Counted from the stretch's first letter, positions 7,925 to 14,940 are shown. The stretch: 25,386 nt of DNA from JAIFWV01 sp964580495 (GCA_964580495.1 CAZOKE010000015.1:1-25386), one strand, 5' to 3'. Program-made: numbers and translations. The notes: a model not told the origin generated them from the sequence alone.

Positions 7925-8538
7925 AACAAGTAGAAAAAGCTATACAAGTCCTCAAAAAAGGCGGTGTCGTGGTTTATCCAACCGACACCGCTTATGGTTT
8001 TGCGGTAGATGCAACTAATCCCAAAGCTATAGCGCGCCTTTATAAATTAAAAGGACGCGGTTTTGATAAACCTATCCATGTGATCATGCCTTCCATTGAA
8101 TGGATTCTTAAGACTGTCGTAGTTGACACCCAAAGTCTAAAAGTTATGAATAAGTTTTGGCCCGGGCCTCTGACAATTGTGCTTCCTCTGCATGGCCATC
8201 ACAAAAACTTGAAGAGAATATCAGGACCAACAGGATTGGGGATTCGTTTTCCCAAGAACCAAATCGCAATGCAATTAGCTTCGGGCTTGGATCGACCCAT
8301 TACGGCAACTTCTGCGAATCTCAGCGGCTATGATAACACATATTCAATTGCAGAAGTGAAGCAGCAATTTGCCAAATCCAAGCAAAAACCGGATTTTTAT
8401 CTGGACGGAGGTAAATTAAAACGAATACAGCCCTCCACACTTGTGGCAATTGCCAAAGGAAGTGTTAAAATGTTAAGAGAAGGTCCCATCACCGAGAAAC
8501 AAATAAGAAAAGCTTTAAAGGAACCATCCCGCACTTGA
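7921..8538 (+). CDS. tsaC: L-threonylcarbamoyladenylate synthase (TsaC/Sua5/YrdC family)
   Basis: This 205-residue protein makes threonylcarbamoyl-AMP from threonine, bicarbonate and ATP, the first step of the t6A37 modification of ANN-decoding tRNAs. Family motifs are clear: VVYPTDTAYGFAVDA near the N-terminus, the substrate-binding stretch KLKGRGFDKPIHVIM, FWPGPLTIVLP, GLGIRFPKN, and ITATSANLSGYDN. The length fits TsaC/YwlC without the extra Sua5 domain. It overlaps leuS by four bases. Its final residues (EPSRT) and its stop codon lie inside the left hairpin of the repeat element at 8524-8586, so the C-terminus appears to have been replaced by repeat sequence. Confidence 0.93.
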   Translation: MKQVEKAIQVLKKGGVVVYPTDTAYGFAVDATNPKAIARLYKLKGRGFDKPIHVIMPSIEWILKTVVVDTQSLKVMNKFWPGPLTIVLPLHGHHKNLKRISGPTGLGIRFPKNQIAMQLASGLDRPITATSANLSGYDNTYSIAEVKQQFAKSKQKPDFYLDGGKLKRIQPSTLVAIAKGSVKMLREGPITEKQIRKALKEPSRT

Positions 8539-8586
8539 TGCGGGATCTAGATCGCTTTTTCTAGACCCCGGCTTTAGCCGGGGTGG
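8524..8586. repeat. REP-like paired-hairpin mini-element
   Basis: The left hairpin is TCCCGCA-CTTGA-TGCGGGA (8527-8545). It is followed by TCTAGA, a short spacer and a second TCTAGA, then the right hairpin ACCCCGGC-TTTA-GCCGGGGT (8565-8584). The outer bases CCATCCC and GGGGTGG are nearly inverted. The plan (hairpin, TCT, spacer, AGA, hairpin, with CTTGA-like left and TTTA-like right loops) is that of the GIY-YIG cassettes at 21927 and 24752, without a gene. Confidence 0.75.
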
Positions 8587-8595
8587 GCAGTGAAG

Positions 8596-9780
8596 ATGTT
8601 TTTATCCATCCCGCATCCGCATTACTTCTCTTACAAAACAAATAAGGAAGTAAAGGAAATTTATTGGTTTACTGTGCTCAACGGCTTTGGGCTGGCTTTG
8701 GCGTATATTTTTGAGCCGATTTACCTTTATCACCTCGGCTTCAGCTTGCCAACGATCATGTGGTTTTATGTCGAGGTTTATACTTTCTATGTAGCACTGC
8801 TTTTGTTTGTGCCGAGGTTTGCATCCCACTTCGGGCTGAAGCATGCGATTCTAATTTCCAATGTGCTTTATCTTTTTTACTGGATAGCTTTGTTCTTCAT
8901 CAAATCGCATCTGGTCTTTTTTGCCTTGGCTCCCTTTTTCTTTGCTCTGCAAAAATCATTTTTTTGGCCGGCATTCAACACTTACACGGCCCTGGCTTCT
9001 TCAAAGTCACAGCGGGGCCGGCAGGTTGGAGTCATTTATTCTATTGTCGAGCTGGCATACATAGCCGGGCCGTTCATAGGCGGCTTGGTTTCCCAAAATT
9101 TTGGTTTTGTAGCACTGTTTGCTTTAGCCGGGCTGACTGTGATCCTATCCTGTCTGCCTTTGTTCTGGACTAGGGACATCCGGGCTCCAGGAGGATTTGA
9201 GGCAAAATATCTGCTCCAATTTATTTCCAAAAATCCCAAAAATTTTTTTGGGTATTGGGGTTATGCCGAGGATTTGATGCAGATGAGCCTGTGGCCTATT
9301 TTAATGTATATGATTGTCCACCTTTATTTCGGCGTGGGCCTGATTACGACATTTGCCAGTTTAATTGCCTGCGTGGTAATGTTGTATATAGGAAAGCTTG
9401 CTGATCGCAATGACAAACACGGTTTGATCGAATCGATTTCATTTTTTTACGGGATTAGCTGGATTTTCCGGTTTGTGGCAGTCGATACAATTTCGGTTTC
9501 GATTTTCGATACTTTGACAAAGATCGGCAAAGGCCTTATAAATATTCCAATAGTCAGCCTGACTTTGGAAACGGCCCGGGTGCAGAGCGGCAAATTCACG
9601 CTGATGTATGCCACTTTTTTTGAATTCAGCCTCTCGATTGGAAAAATTTTTACAGCCCTGGCCGCGATTACAATTCTTAATTTGACAGGTAACGTTTATT
9701 TAGTGTTTGTTTTAGTCGGGTTCCTGACATTTTTCTATTCGTTTTTAACCAACAGAGTCAATGTCATTAAAGCAGTCTGA
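8596..9780 (+). CDS. MFS-type transporter, substrate unknown
   Basis: The 394-residue protein has about eleven or twelve hydrophobic helices arranged as two halves with a mid-protein cytoplasmic segment near residue 195-215 (RDIRAPGGFEAKYLL). The loop between helices with FASHFGLKHAILISN is the position of the MFS A-like motif but is degenerate. In the second half GKLADRNDKHGLIESI is closer to the canonical G-x3-D-R pattern. The substrate cannot be read from sequence. The start at 8596 (MFLSIPHPHYF) is chosen over the GTG two codons earlier. Both lie directly after the right hairpin of the repeat element. The 3' end overlaps glyA by 20 bases, so the two are co-transcribed. Confidence 0.85.
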   Translation: MFLSIPHPHYFSYKTNKEVKEIYWFTVLNGFGLALAYIFEPIYLYHLGFSLPTIMWFYVEVYTFYVALLLFVPRFASHFGLKHAILISNVLYLFYWIALFFIKSHLVFFALAPFFFALQKSFFWPAFNTYTALASSKSQRGRQVGVIYSIVELAYIAGPFIGGLVSQNFGFVALFALAGLTVILSCLPLFWTRDIRAPGGFEAKYLLQFISKNPKNFFGYWGYAEDLMQMSLWPILMYMIVHLYFGVGLITTFASLIACVVMLYIGKLADRNDKHGLIESISFFYGISWIFRFVAVDTISVSIFDTLTKIGKGLINIPIVSLTLETARVQSGKFTLMYATFFEFSLSIGKIFTALAAITILNLTGNVYLVFVLVGFLTFFYSFLTNRVNVIKAV

Positions 9781-10996
9781 TCCAGAAATTTACGAGCTGA
9801 TACAAAAAGAACGCAAACGCCAGGCGGAAGTTTTGGAATTGATCGCATCAGAAAATTACGTCTCTGACGAAGTCTTGGCTGCACTCGGATCTGTCTTGAC
9901 GAACAAGTATGCCGAAGGCTATCCCAAAAAAAGATATTATGGCGGCAACGAAGTTGTGGACCAAGTGGAGGAATTGGCGATTGAGCGCGTGAAAAAAGCT
10001 TTTAAGCTTCCGATTGACTGGCATGTCAACGTCCAGCCGTATTCCGGCAGCCCGGCAAATATGGAAGTATTCGCAGCTTTGCTGGAACCCAAGGATACGA
10101 TCATGTCCATGGATTTGGCCCATGGTGGGCACCTGACCCATGGCTCACCCGTAAATTTTTCCGGCAAGACCTATAACTTCGTGCATTACGGCGTGAGCGA
10201 AAAATCCGGAAAATTGGACTACATGGAAATTTTGAAAATGGCTGACCGGGTACAACCCAAAATGCTTATGGCTGGATTTACCGCTTATCCGCGCGAGATT
10301 GATTTCAAAAAATTCAAGGAAATCGGGGACAAGGTCAAAGCCATAACCATGGCCGACATTTCCCACATCGCGGGCCTAGTCGCGGCCGAAGTACATGAAT
10401 CTCCGATTCCGGATTTTGACGTGGTCACCACTACGACTCACAAGACTTTGCGCGGACCAAGAGGCGCCATCATCATGTGCAAAGATAAATTCGCTTCTGC
10501 TATCGATAAATCGGTTTTCCCCGGCATGCAAGGCGGGCCTCACGAGAACGCCATCGCTTCCATAGCCGTAGCTATGAAAGAAGTGGATACCGCGGCTTTT
10601 AGGAGGTATGCGAAGCAGGTCGTGGATAATTGCAAAGCGTTGGCTTCTGCGTTGCAAGACTTCGGGTTCAAATTGGTTTCCGGGGGCACTGACAACCACC
10701 TTATGCTGATCGATTTGACCAACAAAAATATTTCCGGCAAAGAAGCCCAGATTTTATTGGAATCAGCAGGGATCGTGGTCAACCGCAACATGGTGCCGTT
10801 TGATAAACGCACACCCATGGATCCGTCTGGCGTTCGCATCGGCACAGCGGCTGTGACCAGCCGAGGTATGAAAGAAAAAGAGATGAGCAAAATTGCTTCC
10901 TGGATCGCGGCAGTTATTTCCGACCGCACTATAGCGCCTCAAGTCAAAGAAGAAATCAAAAGGTTCACAAAAAATTTCCCAGCACCTGGCTTATAA
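9761..10996 (+). CDS. glyA: Serine hydroxymethyltransferase
   Basis: The 411-residue PLP enzyme interconverts serine and glycine with tetrahydrofolate and feeds one-carbon units to nucleotide and methionine metabolism. Hallmarks are ELIASENYVSDEVL, NKYAEGYPKKRYYGGNEVVD, NVQPYSGSPANMEV, and GHLTHG. The PLP-binding lysine is K228 in TTTTHKTLRGPRG, followed by FPGMQGGPHENAIA and RIGTAAVTSRGM. The length is normal for bacteria. The start overlaps the end of the upstream MFS gene by 20 bases, and no SD is evident. A paired-hairpin repeat follows the stop codon. Confidence 0.97.
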   Translation: MSLKQSDPEIYELIQKERKRQAEVLELIASENYVSDEVLAALGSVLTNKYAEGYPKKRYYGGNEVVDQVEELAIERVKKAFKLPIDWHVNVQPYSGSPANMEVFAALLEPKDTIMSMDLAHGGHLTHGSPVNFSGKTYNFVHYGVSEKSGKLDYMEILKMADRVQPKMLMAGFTAYPREIDFKKFKEIGDKVKAITMADISHIAGLVAAEVHESPIPDFDVVTTTTHKTLRGPRGAIIMCKDKFASAIDKSVFPGMQGGPHENAIASIAVAMKEVDTAAFRRYAKQVVDNCKALASALQDFGFKLVSGGTDNHLMLIDLTNKNISGKEAQILLESAGIVVNRNMVPFDKRTPMDPSGVRIGTAAVTSRGMKEKEMSKIASWIAAVISDRTIAPQVKEEIKRFTKNFPAPGL

Positions 10997-11005
10997 TTTC
11001 CAGAA

Positions 11006-11063
11006 CGCAACCTGAACTTGATTCAGGGTCTCTGATCAGATCCTGACTTCCGTCAGGATTGCG
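11006..11063. repeat. REP-like paired-hairpin mini-element
   Basis: The left hairpin CCTGAA-CTTGA-TTCAGG (11011-11027) is followed by the palindrome TCTGATCAGA and the right hairpin ATCCTGAC-TTCC-GTCAGGAT (11040-11059). Outer inverted bases are CGCAA and TTGCG. Hairpin order, loop bases and the TCT...AGA inner edges repeat those of the element at 8524-8586 and of the GIY-YIG cassettes, although the stems have different sequences. It lies between glyA and the PAP2 gene. Confidence 0.75.
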
Positions 11064-11084
11064 GGTAAGTTTGGATAAAAAGCA

Positions 11085-11615
11085 ATGAATAATTTACGAA
11101 TTTTTGATCACAATATTTTCTACACAATAAATAACCTGGCCGGAAAAAACCAGGTTATTGATTCAATTGCCAAATTTTTGGCAACCAATTATTTTGTTGC
11201 GCTTTGGTGTCTAATTATCGCCATCATCTGGTTTTTTTATAAGAAGTACCGTTGGAATACATATTTGGCAGTTGCTTCGGCAATCATCAGCCGTGGCATT
11301 ATAGTTGAAATCATAAAACGAATCATTGATCGACCCAGGCCGTATGAAGCTTTGGCCAATATGCACAAATTGTTTAATGATTCTGAACATGGCGCTTCTT
11401 TCCCATCAGGTCATACAGTGGTTTACTTCAGCTTCGCGTTTGCCTTTCGAGGCACCAAATTATTTTGGCCATTTTTCATTTTGGCAACCGTAGCATCGGT
11501 TGATAGAGTTTTTGTGGGCGTGCACTATCCGGCAGATATCATCGGCGGATTCCTGGTCGCGTGGGCCACAGTTTGGGGGATTGAGAGGCTTTTCAAAAAA
11601 CGATTTTTGAGTTAA
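11085..11615 (+). CDS. PAP2 superfamily phosphatase (undecaprenyl-diphosphatase-like)
   Basis: The 176-residue membrane protein carries the three PAP2 phosphatase motifs: KRIIDRPRPYE (lysine and RP), FPSGHTVV (PSGH), and DRVFVGVHYPADIIGG (R-x5-H-x3-D). The N-terminus, with a helix starting around NNLAGKNQVIDSIAKFLA, is typical of the BcrC-like branch that removes a phosphate from undecaprenyl diphosphate so that the lipid carrier can be reused for cell-wall synthesis. Five to six hydrophobic helices can be seen. The substrate is inferred from the family. The leading S of the third motif is D here. The ATG follows the hairpin repeat by 25 bases with no SD. Confidence 0.88.
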   Translation: MNNLRIFDHNIFYTINNLAGKNQVIDSIAKFLATNYFVALWCLIIAIIWFFYKKYRWNTYLAVASAIISRGIIVEIIKRIIDRPRPYEALANMHKLFNDSEHGASFPSGHTVVYFSFAFAFRGTKLFWPFFILATVASVDRVFVGVHYPADIIGGFLVAWATVWGIERLFKKRFLS

Positions 11616-11627
11616 TATATTCCAGAC

Positions 11628-11713
11628 GCCGCGGTGGCGGAACTGGCAGACGCATACGACTCAAAATCGTACGGGATTTTCCCATGAGAGTTCGATTCTC
11701 TCCCGCGGCACCA
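11628..11713 (+). tRNA. tRNA-Leu(CAA)
   Basis: The acceptor stem GCCGCGG pairs with CCGCGGC. It is followed by discriminator A and an encoded CCA. The anticodon arm TACGA-CTCAAAA-TCGTA gives anticodon CAA, which reads UUG. The long variable arm makes it a class II tRNA of 86 nt including CCA, as expected for leucine. UUG is a frequent Leu codon in the conserved genes here. Confidence 0.96.
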
Positions 11714-11750
11714 AAAGAAAGTATCTAAGATTTGGATACTTTCTTTTGTT
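11712..11750 (+). terminator. Intrinsic terminator after tRNA-Leu
   Basis: A perfect 14-bp stem (11712-11725 with 11735-11748) begins at the last bases of the CCA end, and its 3' arm is rich in T. It should end the tRNA transcript. The ABC operon promoter follows immediately. Confidence 0.8.
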
Positions 11751-11752
11751 TA

Positions 11753-11761
11753 TGGTATAAT
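11753..11761 (+). promoter_or_regulatory. Extended -10 promoter of the ABC transporter operon
   Basis: TGGTATAAT, identical to the metG element, lies just behind the tRNA-Leu terminator. It implies a transcription start near 11768, which excludes the upstream ATG at 11732 as the permease start. Confidence 0.65.
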
Positions 11762-11785
11762 TTGGTCGGACAAAACCAAACGAAG

Positions 11786-12514
11786 TTGCAACACCGAAAC
11801 AGAAATAGAATCAAAATTTACAAATCGAGAGCGCATCTACTGGCGACCCTTGTCATTATTTTGTTGCCTTTTTTGTTTTTGCTGCTTTTTTCCCGCGTAG
11901 TCCGGATCCAGGAATCCAGGCTATTTTTTGATGTCTTGGTTTCCGTGTTCCGGCTGTTTATCGCGTATGTATTGGCAGCCACAGTGGGGTGGCTGCTGGC
12001 TGTTTGGTTTTATCACGGCAAGAGGTCTCATATCGCTTTGCCGATTTTTGATGTGCTGCAAAGCACGCCGACGATTGTTGCAGTACCAATTGCCATAGTT
12101 TACTGGGGACGTTCGGATTTTACAGAAATATTCTTTTTGGCGATTACAATTATTTGGCCGGTAACATTTTCCGTTTTGAACTCCCTGCACACTGCCCGGC
12201 ATGATTGGAAGGAAGCCGCGGAAATGAGCAGGTTATCCGGCTGGAATTATTTGAGATACTATTTGTGGCCGGTGACAGTTCCAGGCTTGGTTACGGGTTC
12301 GATCATCAGCATGGGCCAGGGCTGGGAAGCATTGGCGGCGACGGAAATTATTATCAACATCCCGGTGGGCTTAGGCGAGTTTTTTCAATCCTTCAGCACT
12401 CATCCGACTATCACGTTTTTTGGAATCCTCGGAGTCCTCGTTATCGTATTTAGCGTGAACAAATTAATTTGGTCGCCTCTTTTGGAATCTAGCCACAGGA
12501 TGATAGAAGAATGA
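11786..12514 (+). CDS. ABC transporter permease, nitrate/taurine (TauC/SsuC) type
   Basis: The protein has about six membrane helices and the BPD-type EAA loop, EAAEMSRLSGWNYLRYYLWP, which docks on the ATPase. Other typical parts are a periplasmic-to-membrane segment FDVLQSTPTIVAVPIAIVYW and the end of the core domain around GWEALAATEIIINIPVGLGE. Family knowledge places it with the NitT/TauT importers of anions such as nitrate, sulfonates or bicarbonate. The start is uncertain. The ATG at 11732 lies inside the tRNA terminator and upstream of the TATAAT box, so a TTG at 11786 is proposed, giving 242 residues. The stop overlaps the ATPase start (ATGA). Confidence 0.85.
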   Translation: MQHRNRNRIKIYKSRAHLLATLVIILLPFLFLLLFSRVVRIQESRLFFDVLVSVFRLFIAYVLAATVGWLLAVWFYHGKRSHIALPIFDVLQSTPTIVAVPIAIVYWGRSDFTEIFFLAITIIWPVTFSVLNSLHTARHDWKEAAEMSRLSGWNYLRYYLWPVTVPGLVTGSIISMGQGWEALAATEIIINIPVGLGEFFQSFSTHPTITFFGILGVLVIVFSVNKLIWSPLLESSHRMIEE

Positions 12515-13257
12515 AACCGATTATTAAAATTTCAAATTTAACGAAATTTTATGAAGAAGGGCCGAGCCGTCACCTGTTGGCTTTGGAAAATGTTACCCTA
12601 ACTGTTGATCCAGGGGAATTCTTTGCGATTCTCGGGCCATCAGGCTCCGGTAAATCCACACTGCTTCGGATCATTGCTGGTTTGGATAAGGATGCAGAAG
12701 GGCAAGTCTACATCGCACCTAGCATCAATCCATCGGATATCATGTTTGTCTTTCAGCAATTTGCATTGCTCCCATGGTTGACTGTACATCAAAATATTGA
12801 GCTTGGGTTGATTGGGCGCAAAGTGGAAAAATCCAAGCGCGATCAGATCGTCAAAAGAGAGCTCGATACTTTCGGTTTGCATAAATTCGCCCAGAGCTAT
12901 CCGCACGAACTGTCGGGCGGCATGCGCCAGCGGGTTGGTATCGCCCGGGCTTTGGCTACGGACCCAAAAATCTTGCTCATGGATGAACCTTTTTCGGAAT
13001 TGGATTTTTTTACTGCCGAAACCTTGCGCAAAGAGCTGCTGCAGGTCTGGCGCGAGCGCAAATTTACTGTGATTATGGTTTCGCATATCATCCAGGAAGC
13101 TTTAGAAATGTCGGATCGGATCGCAGTGCTGACCGCAAGGCCGGGAAAGGTGCTGCGGATCATAAAGAACGACCTGGAAAGGCCACGACAGTTCCGTTCC
13201 GAAGTCTTTTATAAATTGGAAGATAAAATATACAAGCTCCTCAAACCGCAAATTTAG
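12511..13257 (+). CDS. ABC transporter ATP-binding protein, nitrate/taurine (TauB/SsuB) type
   Basis: The 248-residue ATPase carries all functional motifs: Walker A GPSGSGKST (about residues 43-51), Q-loop FVFQQFALLPW, signature LSGGMRQRVGIARALA, Walker B ILLMDEPFSELD, and H-loop VSHIIQEALEMSDR, followed by the typical ending LTARPGKV. It pairs with the permease through a four-base ATGA overlap. No substrate-binding protein gene lies next to the pair in this window, so the periplasmic partner is either elsewhere or absent. The ligand cannot be assigned. Confidence 0.92.
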   Translation: MKPIIKISNLTKFYEEGPSRHLLALENVTLTVDPGEFFAILGPSGSGKSTLLRIIAGLDKDAEGQVYIAPSINPSDIMFVFQQFALLPWLTVHQNIELGLIGRKVEKSKRDQIVKRELDTFGLHKFAQSYPHELSGGMRQRVGIARALATDPKILLMDEPFSELDFFTAETLRKELLQVWRERKFTVIMVSHIIQEALEMSDRIAVLTARPGKVLRIIKNDLERPRQFRSEVFYKLEDKIYKLLKPQI

Positions 13258-13264
13258 AGTAAGC

Positions 13265-13293
13265 TTGGCATAGATGAAAGTTTCTGGTATGTT
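13265..13293 (+). promoter_or_regulatory. Promoter of parB
   Basis: TTGGCA (13265-13270) and TATGTT (13288-13293) are exactly 17 bp apart, and the -10 is preceded by TGG as an extended element. The parB ATG follows 32 bases later with no SD. Confidence 0.65.
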
Positions 13294-13325
13294 AGTTGGA
13301 GAAGATTTTAACTTATATACATAAA

Positions 13326-14312
13326 ATGGACGATCTTTTGGATCCAATACCTCCGGCTTCGACGCCTACCCAAAACCTGCCTGCAGAAGGCTCTTTTGTT
13401 GCGGCAGCACCACAGCAGGCAGCACCTTTGCCGATTCCATCACCTGTTGCGATAGCCGAGCCTTCGGCCGAAGCGTCCCAAGAGCCCCAATTCCAAAAAT
13501 TTGTCCCAACCTCCCATCCTTCAAATCAGTTTACCGAAATTTCCGTTAATTTGATCAAGCCGAACCCTTGGCAGCCACGGAAAGTTTTCAAGGAAGAGAA
13601 ATTGGACGAATTGGCCGCTTCTATCCGCGAGCACGGCGTGCTGCAGCCTTTGGTTGTGGTGCCTATGCCAGACGGCAATTACCAGCTGATCGTGGGTGAG
13701 CGAAGATTAAGAGCCTCCCAGCTGGCAGGACTTGCAAGGGTCCCCGTGATTATCCGCGATGCTGTGGAAGAGCAAAAGAAGCTGGAACTGGCGTTGATTG
13801 AAAACATCCAGCGGCATAATTTGGATGCGATTGAAGAAGCCATGGCTTACCAACAGCTCATAGATACTTACCATCTGACGCAAGATGAAGTTGCCAAAAA
13901 AGTTGGAAAGGGCCGCACTACAGTCACAAACATGCTTCGATTGCTGCATCTGCCGCTGAAAATCCAGCGCGCTGTTGCGGAAGGTGTTATTTCCGAAGGG
14001 CATGCCAGAGCTATTTTGGGTTTGCCTGGCATGGAGAAACAGCTCTCCCTGCTGGACTTGGTTATCGCCGAAAACATGACTGTGAGGCAGGTCGAGGAAA
14101 AAGTTCGCGAAATAATGGAGCGACCAAAACAGGTCAAAGCCGCCCGCGGCCCATCTGATCCTGAAACTGCGGCGATTGAATCTGAATTGCGAGGCAAGCT
14201 TGGTACCAAGGTCAAAGTGCAGAAGAGCGGAGAATCCGGCAAAATTATGATTGAATTTTTCAGCAAGGAAGAACTCGATAATTTCTTGGATAAGATCAAA
14301 CATTTGCAATAA
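13326..14312 (+). CDS. parB: ParB/RepB/Spo0J family partition protein
   Basis: The 328-residue protein begins with a proline- and alanine-rich tail (about residues 1-70). The ParB nuclease-like CTPase domain follows, with VNLIKPNPWQPRKVF, LDELAASIREHGVLQPLVVV, the GERR box at 124-127, and ALIENIQRHNLDAIEEA. Next comes the HTH region that reads parS (LTQDEVAKKVGKGRTTVTNM), ending with a C-terminal dimerisation segment. ParB loads on parS near the origin and spreads as a CTP-dependent clamp to segregate the chromosome. No parA lies next to it and no parS-like palindrome was found by eye. The ATG at 13326 is preferred over an in-frame TTG at 13296, which lies at the predicted transcription start. 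Confidence 0.92.
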   Translation: MDDLLDPIPPASTPTQNLPAEGSFVAAAPQQAAPLPIPSPVAIAEPSAEASQEPQFQKFVPTSHPSNQFTEISVNLIKPNPWQPRKVFKEEKLDELAASIREHGVLQPLVVVPMPDGNYQLIVGERRLRASQLAGLARVPVIIRDAVEEQKKLELALIENIQRHNLDAIEEAMAYQQLIDTYHLTQDEVAKKVGKGRTTVTNMLRLLHLPLKIQRAVAEGVISEGHARAILGLPGMEKQLSLLDLVIAENMTVRQVEEKVREIMERPKQVKAARGPSDPETAAIESELRGKLGTKVKVQKSGESGKIMIEFFSKEELDNFLDKIKHLQ

Positions 14313-14332
14313 AAGTTTGTATTATATATAAT
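14304..14332 (+). promoter_or_regulatory. Promoter of the short transcript behind parB
   Basis: TTGCAA (14304-14309) and TATAAT (14327-14332) are exactly 17 bp apart. The -35 lies in the last codons of parB. Transcription should start near 14339, two or three bases before a small ATG. Confidence 0.65.
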
Positions 14333-14341
14333 TGCTCCAAC

Positions 14342-14404
14342 ATGTTAATAAATCAGACCGCCAATTACTTTTGGTTTTATTTTAACCACCGCACGATGGT
14401 CTGA
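14342..14404 (+). CDS. Possible leader peptide, 20 aa, aromatic run YFWFYF
   Basis: This ORF begins two or three bases after the predicted transcription start, so it would be read from a leaderless message. Residues 9-14 are YFWFYF in MLINQTANYFWFYFNHRTMV. Runs of this kind are known from attenuation leaders such as pheL and pheM. The ORF spans the 5' arm and loop of the 10-bp hairpin and stops inside its 3' arm. No competing antiterminator pairing with the downstream terminator was found, so a classical attenuation switch is not demonstrated. Coding is uncertain because of its length. Confidence 0.3.
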   Translation: MLINQTANYFWFYFNHRTMV

Positions 14405-14433
14405 TTTGTTCATGATTTAAACAATCGAACAAT

Positions 14434-14460
14434 ACCGGCCATCAAGCCGGTGTTTTTGTT
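14434..14460 (+). terminator. Intrinsic terminator before the 68-aa gene
   Basis: ACCGGC-CATCAA-GCCGGT (14434-14451) is followed by GTTTTTGTTTT. It ends the short transcript from 14339, or acts as an attenuator four bases before the AGGAGGGG SD of the next gene. Confidence 0.85.
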
Positions 14461-14473
14461 TTCAGGAGGGGAA

Positions 14474-14680
14474 ATGAAAGTTACTGCGTATGGTCACGGA
14501 CTGGTCAAGGGAATTGTGGCAGAATGTAAGATGCTGAAGTGCAATGATTGCGGCACGAAAGTCACCAAAATTGAGCAGTTCAGTCTGGTTGATTGCGGTT
14601 ATACGGCGGGACGCCAGAAAGAAACAGATCCGCGCCACATCGATGTGTTTTCGACTGTCCTTCGGAGGGAACATGTGTAA
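14474..14680 (+). CDS. Hypothetical protein, 68 aa, Cys-rich N-terminal half, strong SD
   Basis: I do not recognise this protein. Residues 18-28 contain three cysteines (ECKMLKCNDCG), with a fourth in VDCGY at about 44, which could form a small metal site. The remainder is charged. The ATG at 14474 follows the SD AGGAGGGG by two or three bases. That spacing is tight, but no other start fits. The frame is open upstream through the terminator, which is not taken as coding. It overlaps the next gene by eight bases. It is the first gene of a two-gene unit that can only be reached by read-through of the terminator at 14434 or by a promoter I cannot see. Confidence 0.6.
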   Translation: MKVTAYGHGLVKGIVAECKMLKCNDCGTKVTKIEQFSLVDCGYTAGRQKETDPRHIDVFSTVLRREHV

Positions 14681-14885
14681 AGAAACGCAGATCCGCAGGG
14701 ATCAGAGCAGGTGCCGGCGCAGAATTCAGGCCTTGATTGAAAAAGCTCGGGCCTGTGGTGACGAACAGGAGGCTTCCATACAGGAACTGCGCTTAGCCAG
14801 GCTTGAAAACCGCTGGGCGCTTGGGCTCAACAGCCGCAGCCGGTTGGTGAAAAGCAGGGGGCTGGCTGCGTACTTCGTGAAATAG
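14673..14885 (+). CDS. Hypothetical protein, 70 aa, basic, helical
   Basis: No family is recognised. The protein is rich in arginine and glutamate with a likely long helix (RCRRRIQALIEKARACGDEQ, then SIQELRLARLENRWALGLN) and a basic C-terminus. This could suit nucleic acid or ribosome binding, but nothing specific shows that. Its SD (CGGAGGGA, about four bases before the ATG) lies inside the end of the upstream gene, and the two genes overlap by eight bases. The two are probably made from one message. Confidence 0.6.
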   Translation: MCKETQIRRDQSRCRRRIQALIEKARACGDEQEASIQELRLARLENRWALGLNSRSRLVKSRGLAAYFVK

Positions 14886-14887
14886 TT

Positions 14888-14916
14888 TTGACGCTTCGGT
14901 TTTTGCTTGATAAGCT
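14888..14916 (+). promoter_or_regulatory. Promoter of the 32-aa gene
   Basis: TTGACG (14888-14893) and TAAGCT (14911-14916) are 17 bp apart, and the -10 is preceded by TGA as an extended element. The 32-aa ORF follows 24 bases later. Confidence 0.55.
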
Positions 14917-14940
14917 TTCATTACGTTAAGGAGGGAAACC

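Larger units (their letters stand above)
14339..14460 (+). ncRNA. Putative structured short RNA or attenuator leader
   Basis: From the predicted start near 14339 to the terminator, about 120 nt, there is no conserved gene. AAATCAGACC (14350-14359) pairs with GGTCTGATTT (14398-14407) over ten bases and encloses a smaller GGTT/AACC hairpin. The unit ends with a strong terminator directly before the SD of the gene at 14474. It could be an independent small RNA or a leader controlling that gene. It carries none of the conserved cores of SRP RNA, tmRNA or RNase P RNA that I looked for. Confidence 0.45.

Noticed and set aside
11732..11785. Upstream ATG start for the ABC permease
   Set aside because: It lies in the 3' arm of the tRNA-Leu terminator and before the TATAAT box at 11756, so it would not be on the operon message.
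13707..14309. 200-aa minus-strand ORF opposite parB
   Set aside because: It is antisense to the conserved ParB domains, with no SD or promoter and no recognisable domain.
13200..14500. parS site near parB
   Set aside because: No palindrome close to TGTTTCACGTGAAACA was found by eye in the surrounding sequence.
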